Assembly (NCBI GenBank): GCA_022825185.1 | Contig: JAJDYK010000191.1 | Span: forward strand, 1 to 19,958 | Reading direction: 5' to 3' | DNA from: Candidatus Latescibacterota bacterium | GTDB taxonomy: Bacteria > Latescibacterota > UBA2968 > UBA8231 | DNA: 19,958 nucleotides | Part shown: piece after piece, positions 13,654 through 19,958 of the stretch | Layout of the letters: each line of letters starts with the position of its first letter | How positions within the stretch are numbered: the stretch's first letter is position 1 | Translations under genes and position numbers: made by a program | The notes under the pieces: model-generated | The model's input: the letters and a program-made list of their open reading frames with translations, nothing else | Database searches by the model: none | What the model was told of the DNA's origin: nothing

Positions 13654-16600
13654 ATGTTCAAAAATTACTTCCAAGGCAGTCTATTCGCCCAAGACCTCCT
13701 CGACAGCTCCATTGCAGAATTTCCCGAGTGGAAGGCTTATGACGATCACGACCTCGCCGCATTCGAGAGCGAAGTGCAGTCGCTCTTCGACCGCTTCCCC
13801 ACAGACGGTAGCCCTAACGAAACCCAAACTGAGGATGACCTAATCTGGCCGGTTCTGCGCCTGCTCGGCTGGACTGAGAGCTTGCGGCAGCAAAACTTGA
13901 GCGCCAAAGGGCGCGAAGATGTGCCGGACGGGTTGCTATTTGAGGACGCTACGGCCAAGGATCGGGCTAATAGGCTCACCGAGGAATGGAAGCGGTACGA
14001 GTATGGCCTCGCTATCGTCGAATCCAAGCGATGGAACTTGCCACTCGACCGCGGCAACGATAACAAGGCCGCACCTTCTACCCAAATGCTTCGCTATTTG
14101 CGCCGGGTAGATGACTTGGCCAATGGTAAGCTGCGCTGGGGCATACTCACTAATGGGGCGCGTTGGCGTCTCTATTACGCAGGGGCGCGTTCCGTCGCCG
14201 AGCAGTTCTGTGAGATTGATCTCATGCTGACTCTCGACCTGCCCTCGGACGAGCGCAGCCATTATCTGAAGCTGTTCGCGCTGGTCTTTGGCCGCACGGC
14301 GTTCCTGCCAAGCGAGGATGGGCGCACCTTGCATCAGCGCATACTCGACGAGGGGCGGTTCTACGAAGAGCGCGTAGCCACCAGCCTTTCTGCGGTCGTC
14401 TTCGACCAAGTTTTCCCTCAACTCGCGGATGCTATTTTCAAGGCCGCGCCCGCCGCGTCATTGTCCGAAGTGCGCAACGCCGCCCTAACTCTGTTCTACC
14501 GCCTGTTGTTCATCCTCTACGCCGAAGACCGCGACTTGCTGCCCGTGCGAGACGTTGCGTATGACGACTACAGCCTGCGTCGAGTGCGCGACGATGTGGG
14601 CGAGCGCAAAGAGCAGGGCGATGTGTTCTCCAATACGGCCGCTCGCTACTGGTCGGCCATCCGCGACCTGTGCCGCATTATCGACGAGGGCGACGCCTCC
14701 ATTGGCCTGCCGCCTTACAACGGCGGCTTGTTCGACCAAGAGCGCACACCGCTTTTGTCCAATATCCAATTGGGCGATCAGGTTGTAGCCGATGTGATTT
14801 ATGCCTTGTCCTTTGACACCTCCTTGGAGAGCCAACGCTACATCAACTATCGCAACTTGAGCGTGGAGCAACTCGGGTCGATTTACGAGCGGCTGCTGGA
14901 ACGCGAGTTGGTGCAGAAAGAGGGCGGCATCGACGTGCGGCTCAATGTCTTTGCGCGCAAGGGGTCGGGCAGTTACTACACGCCGGACGCGCTCGTGAGC
15001 CTGATTATCAAGGAAACCATCGGCCCACTTGTCGAGGGGCGCAGTGCCGAGCAGATATTGGACTTGAAGATCTGCGATCCGGCCATGGGATCCGGTCACT
15101 TTCTGACGAGCCTCGTCGATTATCTGAGCGACCGCGTCATTGAGGCTATGGCCGCAGTCGATTCCTCTCCGCTTGCGGCCCGCATTGAGGCTATGCGCGA
15201 GACCATCATGGCGAATGCCGAAAAAGGCGGTTGGCGCATTGACGCCGAGCGGCTCGACGACCGCCACATTGTGCGGCGCATGGTGCTCAAACGATGCGTG
15301 TACGGGGTCGATAAAAACCCCATGGCCGTGGAGTTGGCCAAGGTGTCGCTGTGGCTGCACACCTTTACGGCAGGCGCACCGCTGAGCTTTCTCGACCATC
15401 ACTTGCGCTGCGGCGACAGCTTGTTCGGGGGCTGGGTCAACAAGGCGATGGACGATGCGAACGCGCTCTTCCTCCAAGGCCCGATTGGCGAGGCGACCCG
15501 CACGGCTGAAGCCATGCAGTCGATTGAGGAGTTGACCGACGCCGAGATTGAGGAGACGGACCGCTCAGCCGCGCTCTTTGCCGACATGCAGGCCGGGACG
15601 CAGCCGTTGGCGGACTTTCTTTCGTTGGTCCATGCGTTTGCGTGGCTGAACGTGCGGGACCAAGAAGACAAAATCGCCTTGCAAAACTTTTTGTCGAGCC
15701 GGTTGGGCGACCCCGTCGCCATTGCGGCTGGCACACTCGCCCCCAAGACGGATGTGCCCGATCCCGAGCGATTTGCGCGGCTGTTCGCACAGGCGCGGAC
15801 ACTGATGGACGAAGAGCGGTTTCTGAACTGGCAGGTTGCCTTTCCCGGTATATGGCAGGATTGGGAGGGGCCGAGGTTGCGCGGCGGCTTTGACGCGGTG
15901 ATTGGCAATCCGCCTTGGGATCGGATTAAGCTGCAACAGGTGGAGTGGTTTGCGGCGCGGAGACCAGAGATTGCCAAGGCGCAACGAGCCGCCGACCGCA
16001 AGAAGATGATCGCGGCTTTGGAGGAGGCTAGTGATCCGCTGGCCGAAGAATTCGACCAAGCGAGCGAACGCGCTGCATTTACGGCTCAGATGGCGAAGGC
16101 TTCCGGCGACTATCCGCTACTATCCAAAGGCGATGTAAATCTCTACTCCCTGTTCGTGGAACGGGCGATGACGTTGGTGAATTCCCAAGGCATGGTTGGA
16201 CTACTCACGCCATCGGGCATTGCGTCTGACAAAACGGCGGCGAAGTTTTTCAAGGGAGTGGCGACCGAGGGGCGGCTGCGGGCGCTCTACGATTTTGAGA
16301 ACAAAAAGGTCTTCTTCCCCGACGTTCATGCGTCGTTCAAATTCTGCATTTTCGTCGCTAGTTCTTCGCCAAGCGAAACACCGGCCAAGTGTGCGTTTTA
16401 TCTGCACAACATCACCGAACTCGACGACCCCAAGCGTTGCTTTGCCCTAACGGCACAGGACTTCGCCCGCGTCAATCCGAACACCGGCACGGCTCCCATC
16501 TTCCGCTCGCGGCGGGATGCGGAATTGACGACGGCGATTTACGAGAGGGTGCCGGTGCTGGTGGATCGCTCGGAGGACGTGGAGGTCAAGACGTGGCCGG

Positions 16601-17541
16601 TCGAGTATTCCACTATGTTTCACATGACCAACGACTCCGACCTGTTCCGCACACGCGCAGAATTGGAGGAGCAGGAAGGCGCGTTTCCCATCGGCGGCAA
16701 CCGCTTCGGCAGTCCGAGCGGCGAGTGGGTGCCGCTATACGAAGGCAAAATGGTGCAGGCGTATGACCACCGAGCAGCGAGCGTCGTCGTCAACCCCGAA
16801 AATCCGCACCGACCAGCGCAGCCCGTAACCGCAACCCCGGAGGAACAACAGGCTCCCGACTGGCTGCCTGATCCGCAGTTTTGGGTAGCGAGAGACACAA
16901 TTTCGGTTCCTCACGCATCATTTCTACTCGGCTTTAAGGACGTGACGGCACCGACTAACGTGCGATCAATGATTGCGGCTTTGCTCCCAAATGTCGGCGT
17001 CGGGAACACGCTGCCGGTCGTTATAGGGACGGATGAGGAGCGCGGGCTACCTGCCAACGAGGCCGCAATGTTATTGGCGAATCTCAACGCCATTCCACTT
17101 GACTATATCACCCGCCAGAAGATTCAAGGGCAGCATGTCAACTGGTACATAGTCGAACAACTCCCCGTCGTCCCTCTCGACCGCTACGAATCCACTCACT
17201 TCGGCCCCAAAACTGCCGCCCAAATCATCCGCGAAGCCGTCTTAGAACTCACGTACACGGCCCACGACATGGCCCCTTTCGCCCATGACTTAGGCTACGC
17301 TGGTGATCCCTTTGTCTGGAACGACGACCGCCGCTTGCAACTCCGCGCCAAACTCGACGCCGTATTCTTCCACCTCTACGGCGTTACCGCCCGCGACGAC
17401 ATCCGCTACATCTACTCGACCTTCCCCATCGTCAAACGCCAAGAAACTGCCGCTTACGGCCAGTACCGCTCCTGCGACCTCTGCCTCGCTTATATGAATG
17501 CCCTTGCTTCGGATCAACCGGACGCCGACGTTTCTGTATGA
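13654..17541 (+). CDS. Single-chain Eco57I-like (type IIG/IIL) restriction-modification enzyme
   Basis: The 1295-residue protein joins nuclease and adenine methyltransferase motifs. In the N-terminal domain, D92 (DVPDG), E123-S-K125 (AIVESKRW) and Q144 (PSTQMLRYL) form a PD-(D/E)XK pattern, followed by GKLRWGILTNGARWRLYY. A helical section leads to SAM motif I D475-PAMGSGHFL, a CVYGVDKNPMAVELAKVSLWLH segment, and catalytic motif IV NPPW starting at N752 (GNPPWDR). The last ~450 residues should hold the target-recognition region (GLLTPSGIASD, PLYEGKMVQAYDHRA, VPHASFLLGFKDV). It would methylate an adenine in one strand of its site and cut nearby when unmethylated. No separate specificity subunit is present or needed. 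The start at 13654 lacks a good ribosome site. Codons for the last ~130 residues are strikingly C-rich compared with the G-rich middle. Confidence 0.9.
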   Translation: MFKNYFQGSLFAQDLLDSSIAEFPEWKAYDDHDLAAFESEVQSLFDRFPTDGSPNETQTEDDLIWPVLRLLGWTESLRQQNLSAKGREDVPDGLLFEDATAKDRANRLTEEWKRYEYGLAIVESKRWNLPLDRGNDNKAAPSTQMLRYLRRVDDLANGKLRWGILTNGARWRLYYAGARSVAEQFCEIDLMLTLDLPSDERSHYLKLFALVFGRTAFLPSEDGRTLHQRILDEGRFYEERVATSLSAVVFDQVFPQLADAIFKAAPAASLSEVRNAALTLFYRLLFILYAEDRDLLPVRDVAYDDYSLRRVRDDVGERKEQGDVFSNTAARYWSAIRDLCRIIDEGDASIGLPPYNGGLFDQERTPLLSNIQLGDQVVADVIYALSFDTSLESQRYINYRNLSVEQLGSIYERLLERELVQKEGGIDVRLNVFARKGSGSYYTPDALVSLIIKETIGPLVEGRSAEQILDLKICDPAMGSGHFLTSLVDYLSDRVIEAMAAVDSSPLAARIEAMRETIMANAEKGGWRIDAERLDDRHIVRRMVLKRCVYGVDKNPMAVELAKVSLWLHTFTAGAPLSFLDHHLRCGDSLFGGWVNKAMDDANALFLQGPIGEATRTAEAMQSIEELTDAEIEETDRSAALFADMQAGTQPLADFLSLVHAFAWLNVRDQEDKIALQNFLSSRLGDPVAIAAGTLAPKTDVPDPERFARLFAQARTLMDEERFLNWQVAFPGIWQDWEGPRLRGGFDAVIGNPPWDRIKLQQVEWFAARRPEIAKAQRAADRKKMIAALEEASDPLAEEFDQASERAAFTAQMAKASGDYPLLSKGDVNLYSLFVERAMTLVNSQGMVGLLTPSGIASDKTAAKFFKGVATEGRLRALYDFENKKVFFPDVHASFKFCIFVASSSPSETPAKCAFYLHNITELDDPKRCFALTAQDFARVNPNTGTAPIFRSRRDAELTTAIYERVPVLVDRSEDVEVKTWPVEYSTMFHMTNDSDLFRTRAELEEQEGAFPIGGNRFGSPSGEWVPLYEGKMVQAYDHRAASVVVNPENPHRPAQPVTATPEEQQAPDWLPDPQFWVARDTISVPHASFLLGFKDVTAPTNVRSMIAALLPNVGVGNTLPVVIGTDEERGLPANEAAMLLANLNAIPLDYITRQKIQGQHVNWYIVEQLPVVPLDRYESTHFGPKTAAQIIREAVLELTYTAHDMAPFAHDLGYAGDPFVWNDDRRLQLRAKLDAVFFHLYGVTARDDIRYIYSTFPIVKRQETAAYGQYRSCDLCLAYMNALASDQPDADVSV

Positions 17542-17558
17542 GGCTTCCGTAACACACC

Positions 17559-17636
17559 ATGAAGATCGCAGAAATCGACTTCCCTTCTCCCCTATTGTCC
17601 ACCTTGCGCGATGGCGAGCTAGTAATTTTCGGGTAG
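17559..17636 (+). pseudogene. 25-codon fragment resembling the N-terminus of a SIR2-like defence protein
   Basis: An ATG 18 nt after the restriction-modification stop encodes a peptide starting MKIAEIDFPSPLLSTL and ending RDGELVIFG before TAG. The pattern F-P-x-PLL-x-x-L-R-x-G-x-LV-x-F-(A)G resembles the start of SIR2-like NADase domains found in anti-phage proteins, which continue into a GAGVS loop. Here the frame stops just where that loop should begin. From about 17630 another frame reads as plausible protein (VVYPFEIQVRHALYYEF, stop at 17684-17686), perhaps the tail of a gene whose middle was deleted. The resemblance is from memory of the family; the piece is too short to be sure. Confidence 0.35.
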
Positions 17637-17688
17637 TGTATCCGTTTGAAATTCAGGTGCGCCATGCGCTTTACTATGAGTTCTAAAA

Positions 17689-18597
17689 ATGAGCAACAAG
17701 CCGTTGGGAGTTGACGTTGCCCGCTATCGCGCAAGCATGGCAAAGCTGCTAACGAAGACGGTCGAGATGACCTGCAAGCTCGAACGGCGGTTGAATGTCA
17801 CCGGCGATTGGCGTAAGGCCACAGCGGAAATCGACATCGATGCAGATCCGGCCGCTATGCTACGGATCGGAGGCGCACTACTGCTTCGCAAGGCGCGGAT
17901 ACACACGGTCGCCGTCCTCCGAGCCAACGAGACCAGCAACCTGCACTCGCTCGCTGTACAGATGAGACCGGTACTGGAATGTGCTGGACAGGTCGTGTTC
18001 TTCTTCCAGAATGCAATCATTGCGCCGAACGTACTTATGCCGCCAGAGCGTGCTGCAGAAGAATTTGGGCACCGCGTGAACGTGGACCACTTTCAGACGC
18101 TCAGCAGAAGAACCAAGGGCAAAGTCAGTGCCGAAGAGTTGCGAGAAAAGGAGGCGCAGGCGCAGGAGGATGCAGCGGCGTTCGTCGGGGCGGCCAAACC
18201 GAAGAGGCGGAAGGGGCGGCGTTTCACTAACGCAGACAAGGTGGCAACCCTAGCGAAAGGCCCCGAGTGGTACGGCTACTTGAGCAAGCACTTCAGCCAC
18301 GGCAGGGTAGAAGATTGGAGAGGGCTTTCGTGGCGGGGTGGCGTCATCTCGATTGACACGGTTGAGGCCGAGTTCGCGTTTCTCGGCTTGATGTCCTACT
18401 TGGTGGACCAGGTGGCTCTCATGAACGCTGCCGCAGCATTGTGCCCGATCGAGAAAGACGAGAACCACCAATGGCAAGAGTGGGTAGAACCCACACTGGC
18501 GCAACTAAGCGACGTACGGGAGTCGTCGAAGAAGCTCGTGGATGCCGCCAGAGTCGCCGCCACAGGAGGACTGGATGAAAAAGCTCGAACCGATTGA
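17689..18597 (+). CDS. Hypothetical helical protein, first gene of a coupled pair
   Basis: I do not recognise this 302-residue protein with confidence. It has no signal peptide or membrane segment. Residues 60-110 form amphipathic helices (LLLRKARIHTVAVLRANETSNLHSLAVQMRPVLECAGQVVFFF) in a layout recalling DUF5677/HEPN-like proteins: an R...E pair in a helix (R93, E97) and a later LSKHFSHG motif (198-205). Residues 145-180 are charged, with a basic stretch (KPKRRKGRR, 170-178) that could bind nucleic acid. A second helical block covers 222-255. It starts right after the SIR2-like fragment and 147 nt after the restriction-modification gene; no good ribosome site precedes ATG 17689. Its end overlaps the next gene by 23 nt. 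Confidence 0.75.
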   Translation: MSNKPLGVDVARYRASMAKLLTKTVEMTCKLERRLNVTGDWRKATAEIDIDADPAAMLRIGGALLLRKARIHTVAVLRANETSNLHSLAVQMRPVLECAGQVVFFFQNAIIAPNVLMPPERAAEEFGHRVNVDHFQTLSRRTKGKVSAEELREKEAQAQEDAAAFVGAAKPKRRKGRRFTNADKVATLAKGPEWYGYLSKHFSHGRVEDWRGLSWRGGVISIDTVEAEFAFLGLMSYLVDQVALMNAAAALCPIEKDENHQWQEWVEPTLAQLSDVRESSKKLVDAARVAATGGLDEKARTD

Positions 18598-19135
18598 GGT
18601 GCAGCACCGCCGGTGCATGGAGTATCGCAACGTGCTTCGCAACCTGACTCGAATCCATATAGAGATCGACGCCCCGAGACGCAAGGTCGAAGCGGACGAA
18701 CCCGACTGGGTCTTCCGGCTGCGCAAAGTGTGCTTCCATGCGGTAGCGATTACCCAGTGCGAGGTCAGCATCGATGGCGTGCACGTGATGACAACGGAGC
18801 TGCGCGCGGCTTATGAGCAGATGGACGCCATATGGCAATGCCTGCCGAGTGATTTCCGGTTCGACGAGGACGGTAGCCGGTGGGCCGATGAGGCAAAGGA
18901 CCGGAAGGACCGGTTGGCAGAGTACAACCATCCGACGATGATGAGCTTGGCCCTGTCACTCGCGTGGGGCGGTTTCGCCGATGCCGAAGACCCAGAGAGC
19001 TACCTACGGCTCGCCGTCTGGCTGGGTCGTCTCGGATGCAGATACGGACTAGCCCTCGCCTATCTGGCGCGAGTGCTAGACATCGAAGGCGACATCGATT
19101 CCCGTTTAGAATCGGTGCTGGCCGAAGTGCGCTGA
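18575..19135 (+). CDS. Hypothetical protein, second gene of a coupled pair
   Basis: The 186-residue product is unrecognised. The frame is open to an ATG at 18542, but ATG 18575 has GGAGG 5 nt upstream and is the better start; it lies inside the end of the preceding gene (23-nt overlap, different frame), indicating translational coupling and probably a shared role. The protein is soluble, with charged helices (EVQHRRCMEYRNVLRNL, 8-24), a Cys/His-containing middle (RKVCFHAVAITQCEVSIDGVHVM, 50-72) and a C-terminal helical part (YLRLAVWLGRLGCRYGLALAYLARVLDIEG, 143-172). The spacing of C53, H55, C62 and H70 might suggest a metal site, but it is not a known finger pattern. Placed next to a restriction-modification gene, a defence accessory role is possible but unproven. 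Confidence 0.75.
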   Translation: MKKLEPIEVQHRRCMEYRNVLRNLTRIHIEIDAPRRKVEADEPDWVFRLRKVCFHAVAITQCEVSIDGVHVMTTELRAAYEQMDAIWQCLPSDFRFDEDGSRWADEAKDRKDRLAEYNHPTMMSLALSLAWGGFADAEDPESYLRLAVWLGRLGCRYGLALAYLARVLDIEGDIDSRLESVLAEVR

Positions 19136-19229
19136 TGGCGTGCACGTTGTGGGTCCGGCAAGCGGCCTTGTCTGATGACCATGACCACGCTCCCTTACTG
19201 CTCTGTTGCCGGGACGCCAAATTAATTAA
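19136..19229. other. Intergenic stretch between the coupled pair and the inverted-repeat element
   Basis: I see no gene, terminator hairpin or promoter here. It contains a 14-bp copy of a sequence from inside the preceding gene (19134-19147 equals 18773-18786), which could be chance, and ends in TTAATTAA directly before the left inverted repeat. Confidence 0.4.
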
Positions 19230-19958
19230 CTGACGTTACGCATCTTTTGTCCCCAACTTTCCCATTCCTGTAACCTTTCCGCTACACTCCAACGTCGCAT
19301 ATCCCCCGTCTCTCCTCTGATCCGCCCCCCTAGCACGATTTTTGCCTATTGCGGATACCACCCCACCCGCAATCCAGTTCGGATGGTTTGCCAAGCCCTA
19401 ATTCCCAACCGATCCCATGGCCGAAATCGACAGTGATCCGGTTAAGCCAACTGCCCGGTCAAGCCGTGCTCGACAGTGGGTCGGTGGGCTTGCTGCCGTT
19501 TGCGCCCCTGATGCAGCCGCCAGCCGGACAGGCTGAGGCCGCGTGGTTAGAGCAGTGTGTGGCCAAGGTGTGGGACATGCCGCTGGCGCGGTCGGTTAAA
19601 GCCGATGTGCTCACCGGGTTGACGCTGTTGAGCGACTTAGTGTATAATCCTCAGACGATCACGGCCATCGTTGCCAAGGAGTATCTCATGGACCTCATGC
19701 GCGAATCCTCGTTTGCCCAATACCTAACCCAACAAGCCCGAGAGGAAGGCATTGAGCAAGGTATCCGCGAAAGCATTCAAGAAGTGTTGGAACTGCGCTT
19801 TCAGCCGGAGGCCATGCGCCGCTTGGCTGCCCGCCTTGGGGCCATTGACGATGTGCCGCGTCTCAAGCAGTTGTTTCGGGCGGCCATACAGGTGCCCAGC
19901 CCCGAAGCCTTTAGGAACCTGTTAGACCAAGCCGAATAGGGCCGCCGCGTAACGTCAG
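19230..19958. mobile_element. Possible small transposable element or remnant bounded by 12-bp inverted repeats
   Basis: CTGACGTTACGC at 19230-19241 and its exact reverse complement GCGTAACGTCAG at 19947-19958 enclose about 729 bp whose only gene is an Rpn-family remnant. The left repeat follows a palindromic AT stretch (TTAATTAA, 19222-19229). The right repeat ends at the final base, so the outer edge and any target duplication cannot be judged. Between the left repeat and the gene (19242-19348) the plus strand is pyrimidine-rich with no gene. The element lacks a recognisable transposase, so it would be a non-autonomous or decayed one. The repeats match at 12 of 12 bases but diverge immediately inward. 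Confidence 0.45.
19349..19939 (+). pseudogene. Rpn/PD-(D/E)XK-family protein missing its N-terminal nuclease domain
   Basis: The frame opens at a TTG (19349), but recognisable family sequence begins only near residue 29 (VIRLSQLPGQAVLDSG), where a GTG (19433) could also start it. What follows is the C-terminal half typical of Rpn-like 'recombination-promoting nuclease/putative transposase' proteins: GLLPFAPLMQPP, a helical segment SVKADVLTGLTLLSDLVYN, KEYLMDLMRESSFAQYLTQQAREEGIEQGIRE, and a closing helical repeat RLKQLFRAAIQVPSPEAFRNLLDQ. Full-length members are around 300 residues and carry a PD-(D/E)XK nuclease core before this part; no D...E-x-K core is visible here. The N-terminal part is therefore deleted, and the product, if made, is probably not a nuclease. 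It sits within the inverted repeats at 19230 and 19958. Confidence 0.65.

Noticed and set aside
14485..15477. A 330-codon frame opposite the restriction-modification gene
   Set aside because: The plus strand here encodes the conserved SAM-binding motif region; the antisense peptide is only a reflection of codon bias.
18773..19147. A 14-bp direct repeat (18773-18786 and 19134-19147)
   Set aside because: About one such match is expected by chance in a window this size, and neither flank shows an element boundary.
1..19958. CRISPR arrays, tRNA or rRNA genes, riboswitches
   Set aside because: I looked for regularly spaced direct repeats, cloverleaf-like segments and long structured leaders and saw none; the gaps between genes are short.

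Overview
The window (about 20 kb, GC-rich) reads as bacterial chromosome from a metabolically versatile heterotroph. Three different phytanoyl-CoA-dioxygenase-like (PhyH) enzymes, a formylglycine-dependent sulfatase, a Gfo/Idh/MocA oxidoreductase, an amidohydrolase paired with a small Rieske protein, and a class III aminotransferase resemble the gene repertoire of marine or sponge-associated candidate phyla (Poribacteria, Latescibacterota, Entotheonella-like bacteria). That placement is inferred from gene content only; the window holds no rRNA or tRNA gene to anchor it.

Layout. Positions 1-5569 are all on the minus strand. In transcription order they hold an orphan AAA-ATPase/PD-(D/E)XK protein (4022-5569), two adjacent PhyH enzymes (3920 to 2306), two tandem paralogues of an unrecognised exported protein (2232 to 501), and the start of a SAM-dependent methyltransferase that runs off the left edge. 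An exported VOC/glyoxalase protein (5740-6258, minus) is transcribed divergently from a sulfatase operon. The two promoters are predicted back to back, with their -35 boxes 2 bp apart.

The plus-strand operon is sulfatase, solute-binding lipoprotein, Gfo/Idh oxidoreductase (6394-9771). The oxidoreductase carries a frameshift and an in-frame stop. It meets, tail to tail on a shared CTAG, a minus-strand pair: amidohydrolase and an overlapping Rieske protein (9768-11208). Divergent from that pair are an aminotransferase and a third PhyH enzyme (11345-13513). Together these look like catabolism of small organic compounds, but no substrate can be read from the sequence.

The right third (13654-19958) has a defence and mobility character. 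It starts with a 1295-residue single-chain Eco57I-like restriction-modification enzyme with nuclease and adenine-methyltransferase motifs. Next is a 25-codon fragment resembling the N-terminus of a SIR2-like defence protein. Then come two unrecognised, translationally coupled genes (17689-19135). Last is a 5'-truncated Rpn/PD-(D/E)XK-family gene enclosed by a perfect 12-bp inverted repeat. The right copy of that repeat ends exactly at the last base of the window, as would happen if the assembly broke at a repeated element.

No CRISPR array, tRNA, rRNA or convincing intrinsic terminator was found. The best candidates for something undescribed are the coupled pair at 17689-19135, the inverted-repeat-bounded Rpn remnant, and the tandem exported paralogues.
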